Shown here piece by piece: positions 45,284-53,194 of a DNA stretch of 64,000 nucleotides. The notes under the pieces were generated by a model. It ran no database searches and was not told the origin of the DNA. It saw only the letters and a program-made list of their open reading frames with translations. Location: NCBI GenBank assembly GCA_964538355.1, contig CAZIFC010000007.1, forward strand, positions 19,271 through 83,270, in the 5' to 3' direction. Position numbers and translations under genes: made by a program. Within the stretch, counting starts at the first letter, position 1; every line of letters begins with the position of its first letter. This DNA is from Bilophila sp964538355. GTDB taxonomy: Bacteria > Desulfobacterota > Desulfovibrionia > Desulfovibrionales > Desulfovibrionaceae.

Positions 45284-46675
45284 TTATCGCAGCTGGCTGT
45301 AGGCTATTTTTCCTGAAGAATTTTTAGGAATGTCGGGAATAACCACGACTGCCACCGCCGTAGGTGCAAGGTGAAGGGTTTTGCATATCCATATCTTCAC
45401 CATTGGCGAGTCCTCATTGACAAGGTACACCTTGAGCATGTTATCATCACCAGTACAGGCACATTCCAAATTGAACTCACTGCGTATGAGTTGCTCGCAC
45501 TGATCAAGGCTGATACGTAGTCCGTAAATCTTGACGAAACGTTTTAGCCTGCCAGTGATATAATAAAAGCCATCAACATCTCGGTGTGCTAGGTCGCCAG
45601 TCCTATATTCTCCTCGGAATTCGTCGCCAAGCAGTAAATCTTCCTTGCACTCGGCGTAGCCCATGGTGACGTTGGGCCCGCGATAGCAAAGCTCACCGTC
45701 GCCTTCTTGATTCGACAGAATATTGCCGTTTTCATCCAGCAGCGTTAGCTCTCCTTCAGGAATTGCTTTACCTATACTATTAATCTTTTTGTGAGCATAC
45801 TGCGGTTCAAGGCGAGCCATGCGGGCTGAAGTTTCGGTGGTGCCAAAGGAAGGAATGAATCGCTTGCCCTGCTCTTGCGCATAGTCGGCCAGGTTTAGAA
45901 ACATTTTATCAGTCAGCTTGCCACCGCCGGAGGCCAGCGTGGTCAAGTGTGGCAGTTTCATACGCTGGAAGCGCAGCTTAAAGAAGATTTCATAACTGAA
46001 GGGGACACCCGTAAAATTGGTTCCTCGTTCTCGCTTAATAAAATCCCAGAACAAAGGTGAGGCAAGGCTGGCTGAAGTCAGAAGGACAGTGCAGCCCATA
46101 TAGAGGTGGGAGTTAATTACGTTCAGGCCCATGGTATAATTCATAGGCAAGGAACAGATGGGACGTTCCTCGGATGTCCAGCCGAAGGCCACGGCCACAT
46201 TGCGCGCGTTGGCCTCGATGTTGCCGTATTTGTGTCTAACGAGCTTGGGGCAACCAGTCGAACCGGACGTGGTGAGCAACATGGAGAGCTGATCATTCAC
46301 GGGATAGACTTCGTGTCCAGTTTTCAGAAGCGTGTAGGTATCGGTCTCGTAGACCACCTTATAGGGAAATTCCGCAGCAATACGACGCGGTACCCAGAGC
46401 ATGGCGGGCGTGTATGTCTCCATCAGGGAGCAAAGCAGGCCACGATCAAGTGATTCATCCAAAAGCAGAGGAATACGGTCGTTATCATAGCACCCAATCA
46501 AGCCTATTAAACTTCCTATTGTATTTTCACAGAGGCAGATGACGACGGCGCGAAGCGGAATGTACGAGGCAAGTTTTTTCCCTTCCTCCACTAGTTTCTT
46601 ATATGTGATATGGCCTCCGCGGTCATCAATGGCGGCGGTTATATCGGGATTGTACTTTCCTTTCTGAAGCAGCAT
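45284..46675 (-). CDS. AMP-forming acyl/amino-acid ligase
   Basis: 463 residues, ANL superfamily adenylating enzyme. Core motifs: LLTTSGSTGCPKLVRHK (P-loop, about 135-150), FGTTETS (about 275), YRTGDLAHRDVDGF (about 350), GRLKRFVKIYGLRIS (about 370-385) and catalytic lysine motif NSSGKIAY near the C-terminus. It is shorter than acyl-CoA synthetases, with a reduced C-terminal domain. The carrier-protein gene 18 bases upstream suggests it loads that carrier with an acyl or amino-acyl group, as DltA loads DltC. Substrate unknown. Confidence 0.85.
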   Translation of the reverse strand: MLLQKGKYNPDITAAIDDRGGHITYKKLVEEGKKLASYIPLRAVVICLCENTIGSLIGLIGCYDNDRIPLLLDESLDRGLLCSLMETYTPAMLWVPRRIAAEFPYKVVYETDTYTLLKTGHEVYPVNDQLSMLLTTSGSTGCPKLVRHKYGNIEANARNVAVAFGWTSEERPICSLPMNYTMGLNVINSHLYMGCTVLLTSASLASPLFWDFIKRERGTNFTGVPFSYEIFFKLRFQRMKLPHLTTLASGGGKLTDKMFLNLADYAQEQGKRFIPSFGTTETSARMARLEPQYAHKKINSIGKAIPEGELTLLDENGNILSNQEGDGELCYRGPNVTMGYAECKEDLLLGDEFRGEYRTGDLAHRDVDGFYYITGRLKRFVKIYGLRISLDQCEQLIRSEFNLECACTGDDNMLKVYLVNEDSPMVKIWICKTLHLAPTAVAVVVIPDIPKNSSGKIAYSQLR

Positions 46676-46693
46676 TTCCTCATCTCCGAATAT

Positions 46694-46930
46694 TTACAGT
46701 TCGATGTTATACTTGTGTAGTATATGCAGGCCGTCTTCATAGGAATTAAAAGCAATAATATCCTCTGTATCTAGCTCAATATCAAATGCCTCTTCCAGAC
46801 CGACGACCAAATTGAGTTTCCCGACGGAGTCCCAAGCGGGCAAGGTCGCAGCGGAAGCGTTTTCCACTTCATCCTCACCTATTATGAATACTTCCATTAA
46901 TACAGATAGATACTTTTCTTTTGCAGTCAT
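46694..46930 (-). CDS. Acyl/peptidyl carrier protein
   Basis: 78 residues, acidic, four-helix carrier layout. The phosphopantetheine serine is in LPAWDSVGKLNLVVGLEEAF (Ser near residue 35), followed by DIELDTEDI and the last helix. GAGAGGA precedes the ATG. Placed between an SDR reductase and an adenylating ligase, it most likely holds a small acyl group destined for a capsule sugar. Confidence 0.85.
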   Translation of the reverse strand: MTAKEKYLSVLMEVFIIGEDEVENASAATLPAWDSVGKLNLVVGLEEAFDIELDTEDIIAFNSYEDGLHILHKYNIEL

Positions 46931-46948
46931 AAAAGTCCTCTCTTACTG

Positions 46949-47689
46949 TTAAATTTTTCCACCGTCGACCGGAAGGATCTGCCCTGTTATGAAAGAGGAT
47001 TCGTCAGATGCCAAAAAACGGACGACAGAGGCGACTTCCTCCGCCGCCGCTGGTCGCTTGAGCAGGGAGGCGGCAATATAACCTTCCAGCCCCTTTTTGG
47101 GGTAATTGTCCAGCAGGGCCGTTTTGACAGCACCAGGAGCGACCGCGTTTACCCTGATGCCGAAGGGAGCGAATTCCCTAGCCATGAGTTGAGTAGCAAG
47201 CGAGAGTGCCGCCTTGCTTGAGGCATAGGCGAGGCGGCCTGTCTGCGGGCTGATGGCTTGCGCGGAGGAAATATTGACAATGGAACCGCACCTGCTTCGC
47301 ATCATTCTTCGAAGGACCTTTTGACAGATGAATACTTGTGAAAAATAATTTATTTCAAATGTATGCCTCAATGTTTCCATGGAAGTTTCCAGTACTGTGC
47401 CCACGGCTGTTGTTCCGGCGTTGTTGACTAGGATGTGTATTGGCTGCTTGGTATCAAAAATATCCTGAAGCCCCCGACGCATGGAATCTTCATCTCCAAG
47501 GGTGAAGAAGCAAGGGACAACGGATACCCTATATTGCAACGAAAGTTCAGTGAGCCATGCCGCGAAATTCCCATTCGGTCCACGACAGCAGGCCCATACG
47601 TTGGCACCGCAGCGCGCGAACTCCTCCGTAATTGCCCTCCCTATGCCACCGCCTGCGCCAGTAACTATGGCATTTTTTCCTTTCAGCAT
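46949..47689 (-). CDS. SDR oxidoreductase (FabG-like)
   Basis: 246 residues, classical short-chain dehydrogenase. Cofactor motif NAIVTGAGGGIGRAI, NNAG in ILVNNAGTTAVG, catalytic Ser in IVNISSAQA and YASSK (YxxxK), with a C-terminal ITGQILPVDGG typical of FabG-type reductases. Next to an ACP it probably reduces a 3-ketoacyl carrier-bound group to a 3-hydroxyacyl group, but a sugar ketoreductase role cannot be excluded. ATG 47689 follows a GAGGAAA site; an earlier in-frame Met overlaps the upstream gene. Confidence 0.88.
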   Translation of the reverse strand: MLKGKNAIVTGAGGGIGRAITEEFARCGANVWACCRGPNGNFAAWLTELSLQYRVSVVPCFFTLGDEDSMRRGLQDIFDTKQPIHILVNNAGTTAVGTVLETSMETLRHTFEINYFSQVFICQKVLRRMMRSRCGSIVNISSAQAISPQTGRLAYASSKAALSLATQLMAREFAPFGIRVNAVAPGAVKTALLDNYPKKGLEGYIAASLLKRPAAAEEVASVVRFLASDESSFITGQILPVDGGKI

Positions 47690-47699
47690 GCTGTTTTCC

Positions 47700-48353
47700 T
47701 CAATCCTTCTTTCTTGAGACATACACCCGATTGGGTGGAATGCTTATCCCCACGGGGACACTGCTTATTGCGGCTGCCCCCATGCCTAGGACAGCGTTTT
47801 CTCCAATCCGGAGGCGGCTGTCATTCCCACTTCCATTGCGAACCATGGCTCCTGCCCAAATATAGGCACTGTCCTCCACAATGACATTTCCTGCTACAAA
47901 GGAACCAGGGCCGAGATGGACATATTCGCCGAAATGGACGTCATGCCCGACCACACAATTAAAATTGAATAAACCAAAATTTCCAAACGTGATGTTTCCG
48001 GAAAGCACTGCGCCAGCCATAATGATATTGCCGCGCGTCTTAGAGAGTAGCTCCTTGCTACCACGACCGAAGCTTACAGTATTGTGCACCATGTTCACAA
48101 AGGGAAGGTTGGAGAAGTTTTCAGCGATCTTCCGTCGCACATTGTTGTTCCCTATGCCCATACCGAAAACAAAACCTTTTTCTGCAAGATGGGATGTTTT
48201 GTCTTCACTAACAATAGGAATACCAGTTATCGGTTCGACACTGTCTTGACGGTTGATAAACACTATCTCCGAAAAACCCATGGTATCGGCAATATCAACG
48301 ACGGAACGTGCCATTCCTGACGAACCAAAAATTGCAATGCTGGTGTTGTCCAT
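47700..48353 (-). CDS. NeuD/PglD-like sugar acyltransferase
   Basis: 217 residues. An N-terminal Rossmann-like sugar-nucleotide pocket (IAIFGSSGMARSVVDIA) is followed by a left-handed beta helix of hexapeptide repeats (about 100-205) with GHDVHFGEYVHLGPGS, which places the catalytic histidine. Family members acetylate amino groups of UDP-bacillosamine precursors or O-acetylate sialic acid. In this locus it is the best candidate for LegH, the N-acetyltransferase between LegC and LegG. It might instead use the acyl-ACP made next door. Shares a base with the upstream gene (TAATG). Confidence 0.8.
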   Translation of the reverse strand: MDNTSIAIFGSSGMARSVVDIADTMGFSEIVFINRQDSVEPITGIPIVSEDKTSHLAEKGFVFGMGIGNNNVRRKIAENFSNLPFVNMVHNTVSFGRGSKELLSKTRGNIIMAGAVLSGNITFGNFGLFNFNCVVGHDVHFGEYVHLGPGSFVAGNVIVEDSAYIWAGAMVRNGSGNDSRLRIGENAVLGMGAAAISSVPVGISIPPNRVYVSRKKD

Positions 48354-49255
48354 TATGCTCTCTCCATATTAGTCCTTTCTTCGAAGAGTATTCGATACAC
48401 TTCATCCGCAAGGGCATCCCCAACTATAGACGCACCACAGGGGGTCAAATGCGTCCCGTCGTAAGTAAGGGAGTTCATATATTCATCATAATCTTCCGGC
48501 GCTGGATTATAGTTTGCTTTAATATTTTCTCCTATATCGATATAGTCACACTTCAAACTTTCGCATACTTTCCTTGCGACTTTATTCGCGGAGGAACGGC
48601 TATCACAGTTCGCATATGTCCTTCCGACAAAAATACAGCGGATGCCATGGATTTTACAGATACTCCAGAAGTCCCTAATGAATTTTCTGAAATGTGTATA
48701 GTTTATTTTCTTTCTTGATGGAGAATCTTTGGATGTAGTGTAAATAGAAAGGTTTTTATGCATTGTATAGTACCCTCCATCCGACATAGAAGATGCCCTG
48801 TATTCGTTGATGTCTATAACATAAACAACAGCATTTACATTAATGGGAATAATCTTGGCAAGTAGAACAAATAGTGCATGGAGTATGTGCATACCACTCA
48901 TGGCGCAGTTCATACATTGCACAGATCTGCGGTGTGTGTGGAGCTTTTCATTCAAACGCCGTTCCATACGAGAGATCATGCGTTCCTTAGGTTGCATAAA
49001 CATGCATTCCACATAGGAACCAGACAAGATAGCGATTTTTTCTTCCGATTTTATATCGTTTTCGTTATCTATAAAACCATAAGAATCGGTGTTAAAAAAA
49101 AACTTTCTCTCTGGGTACACCTTTTCTGCGGAACTTCCTAATGTCTCGCGATAGATAGATTCGTTGATTCCCCACTCCTTGAGTTTCAGCTGTCGTCGAT
49201 TTTGAGTTGTGCGCGTATAATTTTTCCCATTGACTGTATAGAGGTCGTCAACCAT
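48353..49255 (-). CDS. SGNH/GDSL-like esterase or acyltransferase
   Basis: 300 residues. SGNH-type blocks can be seen: AILSGSYVECMF in place of GDSxTxG (Ser near residue 78), an Asn in the CMNCAMSGMHI region, and the late DGTHLTPCGASIVGDALA with the Asp-x-x-His pair (about 273-276). The N-terminal ~65 residues are unassigned. No signal peptide, so it would work in the cytoplasm on a precursor. It may move or remove an O- or N-acyl group of the nonulosonate. GGGAAA lies before the ATG. The weak block I leaves some doubt about catalysis. Confidence 0.65.
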   Translation of the reverse strand: MVDDLYTVNGKNYTRTTQNRRQLKLKEWGINESIYRETLGSSAEKVYPERKFFFNTDSYGFIDNENDIKSEEKIAILSGSYVECMFMQPKERMISRMERRLNEKLHTHRRSVQCMNCAMSGMHILHALFVLLAKIIPINVNAVVYVIDINEYRASSMSDGGYYTMHKNLSIYTTSKDSPSRKKINYTHFRKFIRDFWSICKIHGIRCIFVGRTYANCDSRSSANKVARKVCESLKCDYIDIGENIKANYNPAPEDYDEYMNSLTYDGTHLTPCGASIVGDALADEVYRILFEERTNMERA

Positions 49256-49342
49256 AATTTCCCTTTTTTATTTATAACTGCTGAATGACATATGATTATT
49301 GTCATACATACATTATAGATGGTCGTTCTCTATGTCTTGTTT

Positions 49343-50044
49343 TTATATAACACCTTTGAGCTTTTTAGCATGAATAAATTCAGCGACTTCGAAATCTAGC
49401 ATGTTGTCAATATCAACTGCTTCAACATCATTGATAATCACAGTTTTCACCTTGCAGGTCATGATTCGGTTATGTGTCATGATTATTTCTGGAGAGACCA
49501 CATAGCATACTGGAGTCATGTCGTAGGTTTTCACCGCATCTTGCCTGCGTAGGATCATTTTCTCCACGGAGTCGAGTAGGCGCGCAAAACCTGCTTCGTC
49601 CACGTTAACCATATCAAAGGAAGGATGCCGTTTAGAAGGAGTGACTGTAATTACCATTTCTGCGTTGCCCTGCTTAAAAAGCTCCACACATTTCACAACT
49701 GTTTCTGGTCTGCGGAGCGGAACCGTTGCGGATAGGCTCACCATTATATCAAAAGGCGGCAAGTTTTGCACAGCATGACGCCAAGCTAAGCGTTCTGACA
49801 CGGTATCCGAAGCAAGTTTTACAGGCCTCATAAATGGGACTTCTGCTCCATACTGTCGAGCAATGTTCGCTATTTCGCAGGAATCCGTGGAAACATAGAT
49901 ATGATCAAAAATTTTAAGGTCATGAGCCAGTTCTATAGTCCAGGCAATTAGAGGTTTCCCGTTAAATTCTCTAATGTTTTTACGAGGAATACCCTTGGAT
50001 CCTCCTCGTGCAAAAATACACGCGACTATTTTCTGCTCATGCAT
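49343..50044 (-). CDS. legF: CMP-nonulosonate synthetase (NeuA/LegF type)
   Basis: 233 residues, activates the 9-carbon sugar acid with CTP. Motif IFARGGSKGIPRKNIREFNGKPL binds the nucleotide; YVSTDSCEIANIA, LSATVPLRRPETV and DMTPVCYVVSPEI also fit the acylneuraminate cytidylyltransferase family. The legB/legC neighbours make CMP-legionaminate the likely product. Start overlaps the end of the upstream nucleotidyltransferase gene by eight bases. Confidence 0.9.
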   Translation of the reverse strand: MHEQKIVACIFARGGSKGIPRKNIREFNGKPLIAWTIELAHDLKIFDHIYVSTDSCEIANIARQYGAEVPFMRPVKLASDTVSERLAWRHAVQNLPPFDIMVSLSATVPLRRPETVVKCVELFKQGNAEMVITVTPSKRHPSFDMVNVDEAGFARLLDSVEKMILRRQDAVKTYDMTPVCYVVSPEIIMTHNRIMTCKVKTVIINDVEAVDIDNMLDFEVAEFIHAKKLKGVI

Positions 50045-51006
50045 TAATGGCCTCCTTGCTGGAGCTATTTTTGCTTTTACTGGATAATCGTTCGAACTCA
50101 GTTCGCGTTCCTATATCTATCCATTTTCCAGAGTGATGGTATACGCATACCTTCCTGTTATCTGACAACATCTTGTCAAATAGTGTAGGCATATCTATCT
50201 TTTTTACTTCAGAAAGATAGTTCCATATTTCTGAAGAAATACAGTAAAGTCCTGTATTAATAGAGAAATAATGTGTAGGTTTTTCGACTGTGCCGCAGTA
50301 TTTATTATTTAAAGACTGAACAACACCATAATTGAGGCTATGGGCATGGCGATAGACACACATGGTTCCAGAGGCACGGGTCTCGATATGTTGCAACAAA
50401 AATCTGTCTAAATCCACGTCCATAAGCAGATCTCCATTACATACTAGACAAGGTAATTCCTGTTGAGGCATTAGTGCGATGGCACCGCCTGTCCCCAACC
50501 AGTCTTCTTCATGTAGGTAACGTATATTTAATCCGAATTGTGAACCATCTCCGAGTGTTTCCTCTATTTGTTCTGAAAGATAATGAACACTTATATAGAA
50601 ATTGCGGAATCCATAGTAGCGAAAATGAGCTAAAATTCGTTCTAATATAGAGATACCTCCGATGGGAAGTAGAGGCTTTGGTATTTTTTCCGTATACGGA
50701 CGGAGACGCATACCCAACCCTCCTGCCATAAGAACAACACAATTTTTCTTTATAGGGTAAGAAAGAGGACGTTTATGTTTAACTATTGCTATGAGATCGT
50801 GTTTGCTATTTATGATAGGAATTTGCGTGTGTGGAGATATATAGAATATAAAGTCAATATTAATATCTGGTATTGCATCTATGTTAAGTAAAGAATTATG
50901 TTTTGAACATTGAAGTGCTGTTGCTGTTTCGTATAGTCCATGTTTGCGAGCGCTGATTATATCGCTGTCATATATGACAGCTTCTATTTTTTTATATTCA
51001 TTATAT
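50037..51006 (-). CDS. LegX/PtmE-type sugar-1-phosphate nucleotidyltransferase, 5' end lost in gap
   Basis: About 323 codons remain; the frame is open into the N-run, so the start is missing. The C-terminal nucleotidyltransferase domain begins NCVVLMAGGLGMRLRPYTEKIPKPLLPIGG, the G-rich NTP-binding loop with catalytic Lys, followed by EEDWLGTGGAI and NGDLLMDVDL. The segment before it (IPIINSKHDLIAIVKHKR) looks like the end of a CBS-like domain, the arrangement of PtmE/LegX, which makes GDP-glucosamine for legionaminic acid in Campylobacter. A full domain could also start at the internal ATG 50729, but homologous sequence continues upstream. Confidence 0.75.
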
Positions 51007-51016
51007 NNNNNNNNNN
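51007..51016. other. Scaffold gap (10 N)
   Basis: Ten N of unknown true length interrupt the nucleotidyltransferase gene. The missing DNA may include the 5' end of that gene and further cassette genes. Confidence 1.
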
Positions 51017-51043
51017 GCTGCCATTATAATGATTATTTATATA

Positions 51044-51120
51044 AGAGTGTGTTTTAAGGTATAACATTTTAAAATTATTTTATTTATAATTTACAAGATA
51101 TTAAATTTAAAACGCACTCT
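51044..51120. repeat. Long-armed AT-rich inverted repeat beside the gap
   Basis: AGAGTGTGTTTTAA (51044-51057) pairs with TTTAAAACGCACTCT (51106-51120) with one mismatch, spaced by 48 AT-rich bases. It sits just downstream of the kdsBC stop. It may end the export/Kdo transcript, or be the end of a small mobile repeat that broke the assembly. Confidence 0.65.
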
Positions 51121-51143
51121 CAATATCCTTACAGTAAAAATTA

Positions 51144-52349
51144 TTAGTACACCTTATCAATCAATTCTCTCAAAGCCCCATGCCCTCCCAGACTCTCCAG
51201 TACCAAATCAGCCTTGGCTTTCACGTAATCCGGCGCGTCCCCCACAGTCACAGACACCCCACAAAGGCCAAAGACTTCCATGTCGGGGATATCATCTCCG
51301 ATGAAGGCTGTTTCTGCAGCGGTAACGCCACAGCGTTCCATGATGCCCAACAGTTCCGCCCGTTTATCAAGCTGCCCCAACACGGCTTCGGTAATACCCA
51401 GATCGACAAGCCTCTTGCGCAGGGCAGGGCAATCTCGCCCGGAGAGTACGGCCACCTGTATTCCGGCCTGTTGCAGCATTTTCATGCCCAGACCGTCGCG
51501 GGCATGAAAGCGTTTCAGGCATTCGCCATCAGGCCCGTAATACAGCCCGCCGTCGGTGAGTACACCGTCCACATCGGTGATAACCAGGCGGATATGCTTC
51601 AACTTTTTTAGAGCTTCCGTACGACAGCGTTCCCTGACCATTGCGCGTACCCGCTCCAAGTCTTCAGGAGTGTCCACGCCCGCGCCCATTGGAGGCACTT
51701 CCAGTACACGGACGGGGATACCGGCCTGAAGAAAGCGGAGCTGTTCCAGCTTTTCCGCCTGTTCCAGAGGAGAGGGCGGCAGGGAGGTAAAACCGTGCAG
51801 GGTTCTGGCCCTGTAGGCGTACATACCGATATGGCCCAGAAAGACAGCGGATTCGGACGCATCACGGACAAAGGGGAGGGGCGCACGGCTAAAATACAGT
51901 GCGTTTCCTGCATGGTCACGAATCACTTTGACCTGATGTGGGGAACGGGCTTCTTCCGCGCTGATGCGGCTACATAACGTCGCCACCTGAACGTTTTCGT
52001 CTTCTGTGAAGACAGCCAGCAGCTTTTCAATGGCTGAAGGTTCTAACAGCGGTTCATCTCCCTGAACATTGACGTACACGTCAGCAGCAAGGGACGCGGC
52101 CACCTCACGCACCCTGTCGGAACCGGATTGACAATCAGGAGAGGTCATGCAGACTTTTCCGCCGAAGGTCCGCACTGCATCGGCTATGCGTGTATCGTCC
52201 GTAGCCACCACGACTTCATCCAGGCCCTGCACACGAGACACAACTTCCCAGACGCGCTGAATCAACGGTTTACCGTAAATATCTTTCAGCGGCTTGCCGG
52301 GTAGGCGGGTAGAGGCGTAGCGCGCCGGAATGACGGCAACAGCTTTCAT
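51144..52349 (-). CDS. KdsB-KdsC fusion: CMP-Kdo synthetase and Kdo-8-phosphate phosphatase
   Basis: 401 residues. Part 1 (about 1-240) is KdsB/KpsU: VIPARYASTRLPGKPL, QSGSDRV and VQGDEPLLEP, making CMP-Kdo. Part 2 (about 250-401) is KdsC, a HAD phosphatase: ITDVDGVLTDGG nucleophile motif, LSGRDCPALRKR, and GDDIPDME. The two steps (dephosphorylation of Kdo-8-P, then CTP activation) are consecutive in the reverse order of the domains. The two are normally separate genes. Both active sites look intact. The stop of kdsA overlaps its start by four bases. Confidence 0.92.
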   Translation of the reverse strand: MKAVAVIPARYASTRLPGKPLKDIYGKPLIQRVWEVVSRVQGLDEVVVATDDTRIADAVRTFGGKVCMTSPDCQSGSDRVREVAASLAADVYVNVQGDEPLLEPSAIEKLLAVFTEDENVQVATLCSRISAEEARSPHQVKVIRDHAGNALYFSRAPLPFVRDASESAVFLGHIGMYAYRARTLHGFTSLPPSPLEQAEKLEQLRFLQAGIPVRVLEVPPMGAGVDTPEDLERVRAMVRERCRTEALKKLKHIRLVITDVDGVLTDGGLYYGPDGECLKRFHARDGLGMKMLQQAGIQVAVLSGRDCPALRKRLVDLGITEAVLGQLDKRAELLGIMERCGVTAAETAFIGDDIPDMEVFGLCGVSVTVGDAPDYVKAKADLVLESLGGHGALRELIDKVY

Positions 52350-53185
52350 GCCTTTACCTCCTTCGCCACCCGGTCAAATTCCCTGATCTGTTCCAACAGA
52401 GGAGGCAGATCACGCAGCGCCAGCATGTTAGGGCCATCGCAGGGGGCCTTATCCGGATTGGGATGTACTTCCATAAACAGTCCGGCCACGCCCACGGCCA
52501 CGGCGGCGCGGGCCAGCACGGGCACAAATTCCCGTTGTCCCCCGCTGCGATTCCCTAATGCGCCAGGAAGCTGCACGGAATGCGTAGCGTCAAAGATGAC
52601 GGGTGCGCCGGTGCGCTTCATGATTTCCAGTCCGCGCATGTCCACCACCAGACTGCCGTAACCGAAGCTCGTGCCGCGTTCACACAGGCAGATACGGTCA
52701 TTGCCCGTTGATTTGGCCTTTTGCAGCACATTGTTCATTTCCCACGGGGCGAGAAACTGACCTTTTTTGATATTCACGGGCTTGCCCGTGGCGGTCACGG
52801 CTTCAATAAGATCGGTCTGACGACAGAGAAAGGCCGGAGTCTGGAGCATATCCGCCACTTCCGCCACTGGTGCGGCCTGTTCCGGCGTATGCACGTCGGT
52901 CAGTACGGGCACGCCCACGCATTCACGTACTTCCGCCAGAATGGAGAGACCTTCGGCCATGCCCACTCCACGAAAGGATGCGCTGGAAGAGCGGTTGGCC
53001 TTGTCGAAACTCGATTTGTAGATGAACGGTATAGTTGCCGCCGTAAAAATTTCTTTGAGCGCGGCAGCAACTTCCAAAGCGTGAGCGCGGCTCTCCAGAG
53101 CGCACGGCCCAGCAATGAAGAACAGCGGTGCAGCGTTGTCCACCGGCCCAAACGCTTTTCCCTGAAAATCAAAAGAAAACCCCAT
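52346..53185 (-). CDS. kdsA: 3-deoxy-D-manno-octulosonate 8-phosphate synthase
   Basis: 279-residue TIM-barrel enzyme joining arabinose 5-phosphate and PEP. Motifs: FFIAGPCALESRAHAL, YKSSFDKANRSS, LTDVHTPEQ, VNIKKGQFLAPWEM, CERGTSFGYG and DATHSVQLPG, MEVHPNPDKAPCDGPN. Together with kpsF and the KdsB-KdsC fusion it gives the operon a complete CMP-Kdo pathway from ribulose 5-phosphate. Confidence 0.96.
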   Translation of the reverse strand: MGFSFDFQGKAFGPVDNAAPLFFIAGPCALESRAHALEVAAALKEIFTAATIPFIYKSSFDKANRSSSASFRGVGMAEGLSILAEVRECVGVPVLTDVHTPEQAAPVAEVADMLQTPAFLCRQTDLIEAVTATGKPVNIKKGQFLAPWEMNNVLQKAKSTGNDRICLCERGTSFGYGSLVVDMRGLEIMKRTGAPVIFDATHSVQLPGALGNRSGGQREFVPVLARAAVAVGVAGLFMEVHPNPDKAPCDGPNMLALRDLPPLLEQIREFDRVAKEVKA

Positions 53186-53194
53186 AATCCCCCC

